Assembly (NCBI RefSeq): GCF_003002025.1
Contig: NZ_PVZB01000007.1
Span: forward strand, 1 to 64,000
Direction: 5' to 3'
DNA: 64,000 nt
DNA from: Paraburkholderia sp. BL25I1N1
Lineage (GTDB): Bacteria; Pseudomonadota; Gammaproteobacteria; Burkholderiales; Burkholderiaceae
The notes under the pieces were generated by a model. The model saw nothing but the letters and a program-made list of their open reading frames with translations, did not search any database and was not told the origin of the DNA. Position numbers and translations under genes: made by a program. Within the stretch, counting starts at the first letter, position 1; each line of letters begins with the position of its first letter. Shown here piece by piece: positions 51,582 through 60,359 of this stretch.

Positions 51582-52355
51582 TCTGCGACGAGGTCAGGCA
51601 TGTTCATGCCGTACTCGGCGAAACTTGAGTTCGCTTTCGAAATGAACAACGATCGTTACTGCCGATGACGCGGTAGCGGCACTCGATAGTGCGGACCATT
51701 CAGCCCGATTTCAATTTCTGTCATTGTTTAATAACTTGCGCCAAACAATTCTGCCCCGTTTGTCGCAATTGGATCAAGTTATCGAACAACGCGACGAACG
51801 TCAATGCACGGGAGCAGTGAGACTCGTCAAAATCTGAGCAAGCACCGGTTATCGGCCCCGCGTCGCGGATAGCCGTTCGCCCCTCAAAGCCGCCCGTAGC
51901 CTGGGGGCAACGCCGACGGCCGGAAATGGGTCGGCTTGCGATAGTCCCGGCCCGCGCAACGATGACCGGGCGTGTCGTTTCATCTGTTGGTCGGACTCGG
52001 CCAAACTAGGGACGTTGATCCACGCTCTCACGACGTCGTTCGAAAGTCGCGTCCGCACGCGGATGCAGTCGTTCAAATGATGCTCCGTCGAATGGCAAAA
52101 GCGGGTCGGGCGCTGCGGGCCGCTGGTCGGCACATTTCGCCGAGACTTGCAGGCAAGCCGTGCAATCCCGTACGACGACATACCGACAGGCGGCTGCCCG
52201 ATCGCGATCAACGGCGGGCCAAACGGCCTGATCTATCTATGTCGGTGACCGCACTTGCCTGGCAGGGAGCGTAACCTCCTCCGTGGGCTCAAATAGCTTG
52301 GTAGCGTGGTTGTTGCTGCGGAAGGAACCATTGAGGTGCCGGGAACGTCGTCGTT
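51582..52355. other. gene-free gap
   Basis: 774 bp with overlapping short frames on both strands, none with a signal peptide, motif or good ribosome site. It is the longest unexplained stretch in the right half. Confidence 0.5.
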
Positions 52356-52628
52356 CTATTGGCCCACACCCTGATGTGCTGCCGCTATGGCAGCATCACG
52401 CTCTTTTTTGGCTGCTGCCTTTTTCTCATCGAAAACTTTTTGTGCAGCGGCTACGTGCTTGTTATAGACACGATTGGCGGCTCCCACCTGTTGGTGCATC
52501 CTCACGATCTCGTCGGGATGCTCTGCAGCCGCCGGCACACTGGTTGCGGAATTGCCTTGAGCCCAAACGGACGGGTTTGAAAGCACTGCAACGAAAATGG
52601 CCGAAGTGGCAACCACAAGAAATTTCAT
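52356..52628 (-). CDS. small secreted protein
   Basis: 90 residues. A signal peptide (MKFLVVATSAIFVAVLSNPSV, cleaved after WAQ) is followed by a helical, lysine- and alanine-rich periplasmic part (YNKHVAAAQKVFDEKKAAAKK) that is probably a coiled coil. AGGAG precedes the ATG. No family is recognised. It is similar in style to small stress or toxin-tolerance periplasmic proteins. Confidence 0.72.
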   Translation of the reverse strand: MKFLVVATSAIFVAVLSNPSVWAQGNSATSVPAAAEHPDEIVRMHQQVGAANRVYNKHVAAAQKVFDEKKAAAKKERDAAIAAAHQGVGQ

Positions 52629-53010
52629 GATGAACTCCTGGGGATATTGCGGATATGTCGCCGTCCAGACGTCGACGGAGTTTTCACCCTACTCGGCCAG
52701 GCGGGTGAGACAAATCGGACCAAAGTCCAATAGCGGCCCCGGAACTCCGTATTCCCACCGCGCTGGAGCCTAGCCCCATTGAAATCATATGCGCAGCGAG
52801 CGGCCGACAACGCTCACGTCAAAGGCGAGTGCGCAGCCCCTCTCGCGGCACGGTCCTTGCACGACTGTGCAAACGCTTTGTTTCGGAAAATTGAGGCGGA
52901 ACTGTCAGCCGGCGGACCGGCAGCGGGCTCACCTGCCATTAGCGACAGTTCAGAAGCCACCGACGTGGAATATCGGTGGCGGTGAAAGATAACGCAAAGG
53001 AGAAAAATCG
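52629..53010. other. gene-free gap
   Basis: 382 bp with short frames on the plus strand only. It contains the promoters of the two flanking small genes, which diverge. Confidence 0.45.
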
Positions 53011-53232
53011 GTGCCGACAAGAACGATTAGCAAGGGCAAACACACCTACCGTATTGAACCGATCCGACTGGCTGAAGGCTCCTACACTTTTGAGATTGTC
53101 CATATTGACCATACTGGAGACGCAATCAAAGAAGTGCGGCACGAACCGGGAATCACTTACGCGACAGAAGATGCCGCCATGGACAAAGGACTTCATGTGG
53201 CGGCAGAAATGGCTGAAGAGCAGGACGATTGA
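53011..53232 (+). CDS. small hypothetical protein
   Basis: 73 residues (TISKGKHTYRIEPIRLAEGSYTF, then HEPGITYATEDAAMDKGLHV), an alpha-beta soluble protein. The GTG start has AAAGGAG 7 nt upstream. No family is recognised and no partner gene is close. Confidence 0.65.
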   Translation: MPTRTISKGKHTYRIEPIRLAEGSYTFEIVHIDHTGDAIKEVRHEPGITYATEDAAMDKGLHVAAEMAEEQDD

Positions 53233-53599
53233 ACTCCGTAAGTTGTCGAGCCTGGCGGCGGGACACCCGCCCTCCGCCCCACGGATGGAATTCAGGAATG
53301 CTTCCTCTCGCCCTTGAAGTGACCGTGCCGTGCCGCTCGTTGAATACGGTGTTCGGCTCGCCCGTACGCGTGGTCGCTCCACATCGGGTAACGGACGACC
53401 AGCGAGCGAGCTGCTAGGGCCGACTGGGGTCGATCTGGTGCGTCCGCCGTCGGCCGCGTTCGGCCAATTTGAGACGATCGCCCGGCAGCCCCGAATGTCC
53501 GCTAGCAAGTTTGCTACGGCCCGACGCGATACCAGATTCGAACGTCACGCCGCGCAGGTTTCTCAATGCTGGTCAGCCGGCATATTCGGAGTGCGATCG
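53233..53599. other. gene-free gap
   Basis: 367 bp between convergent genes. Nothing recognisable. Confidence 0.45.
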
Positions 53600-53977
53600 T
53601 CACGGAGGCCGGCCGCCTGGTGCTACCCGCGAAATCGCGTCGAGAAGATCTTTGGCTACAAACGGCTTGATCAGCAGTTCCAGGCCGCCAGCGCACGCGA
53701 CGGCGCTACGCGTTTCCGGATTGTCATGCGACGTGATGAACACGGCTGGCGGACGACGATAACCGAGCTGCTCGTAGAGTCGGGGCCCTGAAATACCGGG
53801 CAGTTGAACGTCCAGCACAAGGCAGTACGGTGCGCGCATGCAGTTCGCGCCGGAGTACGCTTCAGCGCTGCCGAACAACAGGATGTCGAAGCCCGACACG
53901 TGCAACAGGCGCTGCAATGCCCGACCCATGCCGGCGTCGTCTTCGACGATCACGATCAACTCTCTGGTATGGTTCAT
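53600..53977 (-). CDS. single-domain response regulator
   Basis: 125 residues, receiver domain only. The acidic pocket is VEDD (residues 11-14), the phospho-acceptor aspartate is in CLVLDVQLPG, the switch residue is in VFITSHDN and the conserved lysine in LLIKPF. No output domain follows. It is the last gene of the leftward cluster that begins with the sensor kinase, but it has its own operator/promoter-like site at 54025-54067 upstream. It could be a phosphate sink or feedback element for the same kinase. Confidence 0.88.
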   Translation of the reverse strand: MNHTRELIVIVEDDAGMGRALQRLLHVSGFDILLFGSAEAYSGANCMRAPYCLVLDVQLPGISGPRLYEQLGYRRPPAVFITSHDNPETRSAVACAGGLELLIKPFVAKDLLDAISRVAPGGRPP

Positions 53978-54024
53978 TGCCCGCCAAGGTCTGGTGCCTC
54001 AAGTTTCGCGTGAGCCAAGGTCCG

Positions 54025-54067
54025 GCGCTATCAGGGCATGGGGCAATCCGGTTGCCCTTTGGGGCAA
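54025..54067 (-). promoter_or_regulatory. three-half-site operator, copy B (single-domain regulator)
   Basis: On the minus strand: TTGCCC, 4 nt, GGGCAA, 5 nt, TTGCCC (54067-54041), then 9 nt, then ATAGCGC (54031-54025). The last half-site is 63 bp from the ATG of the single-domain regulator. The geometry is identical to the site upstream of the arylsulfatase. Confidence 0.82.
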
Positions 54068-54074
54068 GCCGGGT

Positions 54075-54698
54075 TCAATTCGAGGCGTGTGCGCGAACAA
54101 TTGGCTCAGCCAGTATCACGAGGTCGGCGAACGAATTGGCGTGCAGCTTGCGCATGAGCTCGGCCCGGCACGATTTGATGGTTCGTTCGCTCACAGCCAG
54201 TTCCGCGGCGATCTGCTTGTTAAGGCGACCAGCGACAATACCGCGCAGCACCACGTGTTCGCGCGCGTTCAGATCGTGGGCGTCGGCCGGTCTGCCTGGC
54301 TCAGCCGGAGAAGGAACAACGACTGCGGTTGCGAGCGCATTGTCTATCGCGGCGAACAGAGTCTGCGCCTCGATCGGCTTGACGAGGAAGTCGCATGCAC
54401 CTGCCTTGATCGCCATCACTGTTCTGGGAATATCCCGGTGCGCGCTGATGAAGACGATTGGCATCTGCCTGCCCAGCCGTTGCAGTGCGTGCTGCAATTC
54501 GAGTCCGCCCGGGCCGGGCAGCTCCAGGTCCAGCAGCAGGCAGCCTCGCGACGGGTCAAGGTCTGCGACGAGGAATTCCCCGGCGCTCGAGTAGCCCTTC
54601 ACCGTGTACCCCGCTTGAGTCAGTAGTCGCGTCAAGGCGGTGCGCATGGCGGGATCATCGTCAACGACATGGATGACGGCTCCGGCATGGTGGATCAC
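54075..54698 (-). CDS. FixJ/LuxR-type response regulator
   Basis: 207 residues. Receiver: VVDDDP acidic pocket, CLLLDLELPG with the phospho-aspartate, and LVKPI with the lysine. The C-terminal LuxR helix-turn-helix is LNAREHVVLRGIVAGRLNKQIA, then ERTIKSCRAELMRKLHA. The GTG at 54698 overlaps the kinase stop as GTGA and has AGGAGG 8 nt upstream, so the two are co-translated. It is the best candidate to bind the TTGCCC operators near 54.05 kb and 58.45 kb. Confidence 0.93.
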   Translation of the reverse strand: MIHHAGAVIHVVDDDPAMRTALTRLLTQAGYTVKGYSSAGEFLVADLDPSRGCLLLDLELPGPGGLELQHALQRLGRQMPIVFISAHRDIPRTVMAIKAGACDFLVKPIEAQTLFAAIDNALATAVVVPSPAEPGRPADAHDLNAREHVVLRGIVAGRLNKQIAAELAVSERTIKSCRAELMRKLHANSFADLVILAEPIVRAHASN

Positions 54699-56599
54699 GA
54701 TTGTCCTCCTTGTGTCATCGGCCGAGCCTTCAAGGCGGCCTTTTCGGTGGATGTGTTGAACTCGGTCAGAACTGACGAGATCGTGCGTCCGTCGACCGCG
54801 GGAAGCCACACGGTGAAAACACTGCCGCCGCCGTCTCGAGGCGAGCCCCAGACCCGTCCACCGTGCGTTGAGACGATCGTGCGCACAATCGAAAGTCCAA
54901 GTCCCATGCCCTGCGATTTGGTCGTGTACAGCGAGTCAAAGAGCCGTTCCGTGGCATCTGCCGGAATGCCATGCCCGCAGTCGGCGACAATCAGCTCGTA
55001 GCCTTTTCCCGCCACCCGGGTCGAGATGGCGACAATGCGTTCCGCGAGGGGCGTGGCCTCCATCGCGTCCATTGCGTTGATGACGAGATTGACAAGCACC
55101 TGCTGAAGTTGCACGCGGTCACCTAGCACGCAGGCGTCTTGCGCCGCGAGATTCGACTCGACGGCGATGCGTCTGCGTCTTGCTTCCAGACCGAGCAAGG
55201 CCAGCCCTTCGTCGAACGTCGAATTGAGGTCGAGTGGGACAAGGTCGAGCGTGTGCTTTTGCAGAAAGGCCCGGAGTCGCTGCACCACCTGGTTTGCGCG
55301 CAGCGCGTCCCGCCGTATATCCGCAAGGATAGAGTGAAGTTCGTCCTCCTCGGGCCCGTTTTGGAGCATCATGCCGGCCGCGTCCGCATTGCTGAGAATC
55401 GCGCCTAGCGGCTGGCCGATTTCATGTGCAACAGATGCGCCCAGTTCACCCGCTGAAGCGAGCCGTGCCGCGCGAGCCAGTTCGTCCGATCGCAGTGTCG
55501 CTTCATCCTCGGCGATCCGGCGGCGCTTGCGCTGCCACAGCAGAGCCGCAATGGTCAGTGCCTGCAGCAAAACAACTGCAACGGCGCCGAGCACGATTAC
55601 CCGATACTCCCGCCAGAGCGAAGGGGGCGCGTTGATCAACTCGCAACCATCGGGCAGTCCGGTTGCGTGTAGCCCGAATCTGTCGATCATCCCGAGGTCC
55701 GCCATGCAGTGAGACACGCTGGCCGATGAGACGGCACCTTGGCGGGGTGCCTTGCCGAGCAGAATCGATGCCGCGAGCGCACCGGTGTTACGGCCATTGG
55801 CATCGAAGCTGACCACCGAACCCGCCGTCAACCCGTGACCCATATAGGTGGGATACCAGCCATATATGGGCGCGCCAGAGACCTTTGCCATCGGCTCGAC
55901 AACCTCGTAGGGGAAAAAGGTGCGACCGGTGCGATCGCGATACATCGTCGTATAGAGGACGGCCGTATCACGGTCGAGCGCGGCAAGGCGCTGCTGCAGT
56001 TCGGGCACGGTCAGACCGCTCCACACATCGACAGACCACTGCCGCGACCTGCGAGCACGCGCCGTATCGGCAGCGCGCTGCGCAAACCGGAGGTCCAGTT
56101 TCGCCGTGCCAGACACGATGACGAGACGCCGCGCGCCCGGTTGCAGGGTCTCCGCTAACCCGAGAGTCCCATCCACGTCGAAATAGGTCGGCACGTAGGC
56201 GAAAGCCGCAGGAATATCTTTTTGCCGGCTGTCCGCGACACTGGAGATGACGACGGGTGCGCCCGGCCAGATCTCGTCGCGATAGCGCTTGGTAAAGTCG
56301 AGTGCGAAGTCTGCCAGCCCGATGACGACGTCGACCTTTTTATGCTCGTATTTCCGCTTCAGGAGCGCGAGAAAGCTTGGCATCAATTCGGCGTTGTCGA
56401 ATCGCAAGTCGTCGAGTGAGTCAGTGTAAAACTCCACACCGGCCGGAGCGGCAGCAGCAATTGAATGGCGTATCGCGCGAATCTGCTCCTGGGCCGCTGG
56501 CTGCGTGAGGTCCGCACCTGGCAGAATGACCACCCGCCACGTGTGTTCCGCATTGGCGCACGTGCAAAAGCCGAGCATGACTAAAAAGACGCAACGCAT
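54695..56599 (-). CDS. sensor histidine kinase with ABC-type substrate-binding-like sensor domain
   Basis: 634 residues from the ATG at 56599, giving a signal peptide (MRCVFLVMLGFCTCANA). The periplasmic part (about residues 20-330) resembles an ABC substrate-binding protein (VEFYTDSLDDLRFDNAELM, VVIGLADFALDFTKRY, LYTTMYRDRTGRTFFP). One membrane helix follows (VIVLGAVAVVLLQALTIAALLW), then the H-box AGELGASVAHEIGQPL, N-box NLVINAMDAM, and GMGLGLSIVRTIV. A starts 41 and 24 codons earlier are possible. It presumably senses a small ligand in the periplasm and passes phosphate to the LuxR-type regulator. Confidence 0.9.
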   Translation of the reverse strand: MRCVFLVMLGFCTCANAEHTWRVVILPGADLTQPAAQEQIRAIRHSIAAAAPAGVEFYTDSLDDLRFDNAELMPSFLALLKRKYEHKKVDVVIGLADFALDFTKRYRDEIWPGAPVVISSVADSRQKDIPAAFAYVPTYFDVDGTLGLAETLQPGARRLVIVSGTAKLDLRFAQRAADTARARRSRQWSVDVWSGLTVPELQQRLAALDRDTAVLYTTMYRDRTGRTFFPYEVVEPMAKVSGAPIYGWYPTYMGHGLTAGSVVSFDANGRNTGALAASILLGKAPRQGAVSSASVSHCMADLGMIDRFGLHATGLPDGCELINAPPSLWREYRVIVLGAVAVVLLQALTIAALLWQRKRRRIAEDEATLRSDELARAARLASAGELGASVAHEIGQPLGAILSNADAAGMMLQNGPEEDELHSILADIRRDALRANQVVQRLRAFLQKHTLDLVPLDLNSTFDEGLALLGLEARRRRIAVESNLAAQDACVLGDRVQLQQVLVNLVINAMDAMEATPLAERIVAISTRVAGKGYELIVADCGHGIPADATERLFDSLYTTKSQGMGLGLSIVRTIVSTHGGRVWGSPRDGGGSVFTVWLPAVDGRTISSVLTEFNTSTEKAALKARPMTQGGQS

Positions 56600-56889
56600 A
56601 ATGCGAGCCTGCGGGAAGACTCGCCGCCCGCGGGCTGCCGCAACGATCGTCGGGGCGCTTTCCTCTTTCATGACTCTGACAGGACTGGACGTCGTGGCAA
56701 CTATGCCAGAGCCTTTCGCCATCCGACTAGCTTTTGTCAGTTAATTGTCTGCTAAAGACTACTGTTTTCCCCTAATATGCAGAGCAGATCGTCTATTCGC
56801 AGACCGCATAATCGCCATGCGCTGTTGACATCGCAGTGCAGCATTCGCTGCGATAGCCTATATAGTCGCGGATGAAATGGCCAACGGCA

Positions 56890-57657
56890 TCACGGCTTGT
56901 GCAAAGACTGCGCGGTGCTAATCAGGTTTTGCGGGATCACACGGATGATGCCGTTGCGAGGGCTATCAATGTCTGCAATCAGCATGAACGAAAGCGACAC
57001 GGTCAGCGGCATGATTAGCAGGAAGCGGCTTTTGCCGCTCGAATTCTTCACTCCGTAACCCACCAGGACATTGGCGAACACGCCAATCAGCAGCATCATG
57101 ATCCAGGCGGCTAAGGGAATACGGTTGAGCCATGCCGCCTGTGTGTAACCTTGTGTGTTGATCACGTCGTTCATGCCCGCCACCGCGAGGGCAACCACCG
57201 GAGTGGGCTGGGTAACAGCGCCGCTTCTGGCCGAAGTCCACAACCGGCCTTGCAGATCCGCGGTGGCAGCATCGATCTGCGCGACGCGCAGTGCGTCCCG
57301 AGTCTGGTAGTACTCGGTTCGCAGGTCGAGATACCGGGCGAGGTCCGCGCGGATTGCGGCGGCTGTACTTTCCGGCAAAAGATCCGCTCGGATAAATTCC
57401 GTCCCGATGGCGTTGGCTTCTTCCTCTTCGTAATTCTTTCGCTGGTCGTAGCGACCTACCGCCATGGACAAACTGAAACCAATGACCAGCGCAAGCAGCG
57501 TCAGCGTGGCGGACTGAACAATCCTGAAGTCGTCGCGCGAGTCTTCGTCGAGCGTAAATCTCTTTCGCAGGACGGAGTTCCCGAACCAGGCGGCCAGCGC
57601 CATCAATGCGAAGGAAGCGACCAGCAGAATGAGGGGATGTCTGAAGAGTTGCTGCAT
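56890..57657 (-). CDS. DUF4239 bestrophin-like membrane protein
   Basis: 255 residues with two N-terminal (LILLVASFALMALAAWFGN and SATLTLLALVIGFSLSMAVGRYD) and two C-terminal (IPLAAWIMMLLIGVFANVLVGY and RFLLIMPLTVSLSFMLIADI) membrane helices, the DUF4239 pattern. The central part is cytoplasmic or periplasmic and helical. The family is compared to bestrophin channels, but the function is unknown. The ATG at 57657 has GGGAGC upstream. It is leftward, downstream of the 170-aa membrane protein and in the same cluster as the sulfatase. Confidence 0.85.
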   Translation of the reverse strand: MQQLFRHPLILLVASFALMALAAWFGNSVLRKRFTLDEDSRDDFRIVQSATLTLLALVIGFSLSMAVGRYDQRKNYEEEEANAIGTEFIRADLLPESTAAAIRADLARYLDLRTEYYQTRDALRVAQIDAATADLQGRLWTSARSGAVTQPTPVVALAVAGMNDVINTQGYTQAAWLNRIPLAAWIMMLLIGVFANVLVGYGVKNSSGKSRFLLIMPLTVSLSFMLIADIDSPRNGIIRVIPQNLISTAQSLHKP

Positions 57658-57747
57658 GCATTGCTCCCGGTGAATTCGCGCGCCGGGCACGTCGCAGCCA
57701 CGATGCGAGATGGCGGCAAGTCATCAGGCCCATTCACTCGCGACCAG

Positions 57748-58260
57748 CTATTCATGAGGCGCAGGGAGGGGGCCAAAGAAAATGGTCTTGAGCCTGTGGC
57801 GGCCGATCACCCGCGCCAGTTCCGCGATTGCGCAGTACATGAGAATCAGCGTCACAAGCAGGATCTGGATTGCCCAGAAACGCGCCCAGCTTATGTCTGC
57901 CATCAGCGCATGATTGGCGACGATCAGATTCGGGGCTTCTTTCCAGTACTCATATAGCCGTTCCAGATAGTGGACGATGAGCGCGACGATCGCATACATC
58001 AGAGTCTTCCATGACACATTCCAGATGAGCGGCTTATCGGGAAAACGGTTGATAAAAGGCAGCATATCGGCGACCAGAACCGATTTTCCCAGTATGAGCG
58101 AGGCGATCAGCACGGATGTTGTAGTAGGGATCGACAAGCCGGTGCCTTTTACCATCAGGCTACGGATCAGCGACACGACATGAAGAATAAAAAAGAAGAA
58201 CACAGTGGGCGGCATCGCCTTCATGATTTCGTGCTTGATCTTGCCCGGCAGCGTGCTCAC
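57748..58260 (-). CDS. membrane protein of unknown function
   Basis: 170 residues with four hydrophobic helices: TVFFFFILHVVSLIRSLMV, TTTSVLIASLILGKSVLV, LMYAIVALIVHYLERLYEY and FWAIQILLVTLILMYCAIAEL. The start is a GTG with GAGAGGAT upstream. It diverges from the arylsulfatase across a 322-bp gap that contains the TTGCCC operator, so both could answer the same regulator. No family name recognised. Confidence 0.75.
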   Translation of the reverse strand: MSTLPGKIKHEIMKAMPPTVFFFFILHVVSLIRSLMVKGTGLSIPTTTSVLIASLILGKSVLVADMLPFINRFPDKPLIWNVSWKTLMYAIVALIVHYLERLYEYWKEAPNLIVANHALMADISWARFWAIQILLVTLILMYCAIAELARVIGRHRLKTIFFGPLPAPHE

Positions 58261-58582
58261 GATCCAATCCTCTCTTTTGACAGGCGGCTACTCATGCGAA
58301 ACCCGCTTGCGACGGACGAGCGTCGTCATAACAAGTGAATGTCCGTTACCGTCCCAGCCGGGGAAGTCGATGACGTATTGCCCGGCATCTGCACACACCA
58401 ATGTAGTGGTCATCTACGTGAAAGAAAAGGTACGAATCTGGTATTGCCCGAAGGGGCAATTGGCTTGCCCTAACTACCTATAGCGCTGCACTGCCTTCCA
58501 GGCAAAAAATGAATAGTGGCGAACATGCCGTCGCGCAGAAGGAATGTCGAAACCTGTCAATTGAAACTCAGGGATATGTGAG
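58261..58582. other. divergent promoter region of the sulfatase cluster
   Basis: 322 bp between the membrane protein and arylsulfatase genes. It holds the operator at 58444-58486. No gene is seen in it. Confidence 0.7.
58444..58486 (+). promoter_or_regulatory. three-half-site operator, copy A (arylsulfatase)
   Basis: TTGCCC (58444), 4 nt, GGGCAA (58454), 5 nt, TTGCCC (58465-58470), 9 nt, then ATAGCGC (58480-58486). The first two half-sites lie in a perfect 7-bp dyad, ATTGCCC and GGGCAAT. It is 97 bp before the arylsulfatase ATG. Spacings and the ATAGCGC word match copy B exactly. Confidence 0.85.
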
Positions 58583-60268
58583 ATGAAACCTGAAACATAC
58601 TTCGTGGCGCCTGCCAGGCCGATCAAACGCGCGCCTTTCGCTTTGGTGGCCGCCGCGTTGTTGAGCGTTGCGATAAGCGGCCAGGCACAAACGGATTCGC
58701 AGCAGCCCACGCGGCCTAACATTGTGCTGATTGTGGGCGACGACGTGGGCTGGGGCGATCTCGGAGCGTACGGCGGCGGTGAGGGGCGAGGTATCCCGAC
58801 TCCCAACCTCGACAGACTGGCTGACGAGGGCATGACATTTTTTGACTTCTATGGCCAGCCGAGTTGCACGCCTGGCCGGGCGGCCCTTCAGACCGGCCGC
58901 AATCCGAATCGCAGCGGCATGACAACCGTGGCATTCCAGGGACAAGGCGGCGGCCTGCCTCATGCGGAATGGACGCTCGCTTCCGTGCTGAAACTTGCGC
59001 ACTACAGCACGTATTTCACGGGTAAATGGCACCTCGGCGAAGCGGACTACGCCCTTCCGAATGCACAGGGCTACGACGATATGAAGTACGTTGGCCTGTA
59101 TCACCTGAATGCGTACACGTATTCAGATCCGAAATGGTTTCCTGAGATGGATCAGCAGACCCGCGACCTGTTCATCAAGGTGACAACAGGCATGCTCTCC
59201 GGCAAGGCGGGTGAAAAGCCTCACGAAGACTTCAAGCTGAACGGCCAGTATCAAAATGAGCCAGACAAACGAATTGTCGGAATTCCGTTTGTCGATCGAT
59301 ACATCGAGAAAGCCGCACTCGACGATATCGACGATGCCGCCCAACGTGGACAGCCTTTCTTCATCAACGTGAACTTCATGAAGGTCCACCAGCCGAACAT
59401 GCCCGATCCCGACTACATCGGCAAGTCTTTGTCGAAGTCCAAATACGCCGACTCGCTGGTTGAACTGGACGCGCGTGTCGGTCACATCATGGACAAGCTT
59501 CGCGAGAAAGGACTCGACAAAAATACGCTCGTATTCTTCACGACGGACAACGGCGCCTGGCAGGACGTTTATCCAGATGCGGGCTACACCCCCTTCCGCG
59601 GCACCAAGGGGACCGACCGCGAAGGTGGGGCACGTGTTCCTGCCATCGCGTGGTGGCCCGGAAAGATCAAACCGCACACGAGAAACTTCGACATCCTGGG
59701 TGGTCTCGACTGCATGGCGACCTTTGCAGCATTGGCGGGCGTAGATTTGCCCAAAAATGATCGTGAAGGCAAACCGATCGTCTTCGACAGCTTCGACATG
59801 TCGCCCGTGCTGTTCGGTACGGGCAAAAGCAAGCGCAATGCGTGGTTCTACTTTACCGAGAACGAGCTGACGCCGGGCGCCGTGCGGGTCGGACAGTTCA
59901 AGGCGGTGTTCAACCTGCGCGGCGATGGAGGCAAAGATACGGGCGGTCTGGCGGTGGACACCAATCTCGGCTGGAAGGGACCGGAGAGCTACGTCGCCAC
60001 CGTTCCGCAAGTATTCGATCTGTATCAGGACCCTCAGGAGCGTTACGACATCTTCATGAACAACTATACGGAGCACACCTGGACACTTCCTACCTTCAAT
60101 GCCGCGGTCAAGGGTCTGATGCAGACCTACATCAAGTATCCGCCGCGCAAGCTGCAAAGCGAAGGGTATTCCGGGCCGATCACTCTCACACAGTACGAAC
60201 GGTTCAAATACATTCGGGACGAGCTCAAAGAGAATGGCTTCAACATCCCGCTGCCAACTGGAAACTGA
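58583..60268 (+). CDS. arylsulfatase (Cys-type, formylglycine sulfatase)
   Basis: 561 residues. Signal peptide (FALVAAALLSVAISGQAQ), then the metal site IVLIVGDDVGWGDLG (residues 47-61) and the modification motif SCTPGRAALQTGR, in which the cysteine is converted to formylglycine. The later catalytic segments are YFTGKWHLGEADY and FFTTDNGAW. It is a periplasmic type I sulfatase. The ATG has AGGGA upstream. A 14-bp stem follows the stop, and the HAD and maturase genes follow in the same direction. The CxPxR motif is Cys-type, which fits the radical-SAM maturase encoded two genes downstream. Confidence 0.94.
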   Translation: MKPETYFVAPARPIKRAPFALVAAALLSVAISGQAQTDSQQPTRPNIVLIVGDDVGWGDLGAYGGGEGRGIPTPNLDRLADEGMTFFDFYGQPSCTPGRAALQTGRNPNRSGMTTVAFQGQGGGLPHAEWTLASVLKLAHYSTYFTGKWHLGEADYALPNAQGYDDMKYVGLYHLNAYTYSDPKWFPEMDQQTRDLFIKVTTGMLSGKAGEKPHEDFKLNGQYQNEPDKRIVGIPFVDRYIEKAALDDIDDAAQRGQPFFINVNFMKVHQPNMPDPDYIGKSLSKSKYADSLVELDARVGHIMDKLREKGLDKNTLVFFTTDNGAWQDVYPDAGYTPFRGTKGTDREGGARVPAIAWWPGKIKPHTRNFDILGGLDCMATFAALAGVDLPKNDREGKPIVFDSFDMSPVLFGTGKSKRNAWFYFTENELTPGAVRVGQFKAVFNLRGDGGKDTGGLAVDTNLGWKGPESYVATVPQVFDLYQDPQERYDIFMNNYTEHTWTLPTFNAAVKGLMQTYIKYPPRKLQSEGYSGPITLTQYERFKYIRDELKENGFNIPLPTGN

Positions 60269-60281
60269 TCAGCTGAACGTG

Positions 60282-60313
60282 CTGGACAATCGGAGCGCCC
60301 TCCGATTGTCCAG
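60282..60313. repeat. perfect 14-bp hairpin between arylsulfatase and HAD genes
   Basis: Arms CTGGACAATCGGAG (60282-60295) and CTCCGATTGTCCAG (60300-60313) with a 4-nt loop, CGCC. It starts 13 nt after the sulfatase stop and has no T-run, so it is better read as an mRNA stabiliser, processing site or partial attenuator than as a full terminator. Confidence 0.88.
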
Positions 60314-60359
60314 GGGTGGCAATGCGCGAGCTGATACCTTCAGCTGGCTGAGGATAACA

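Noticed and set aside
51849..52274. Overlapping short frames on both strands in the 774-bp gap
   Set aside because: Neither has a ribosome site, signal peptide or known motif.
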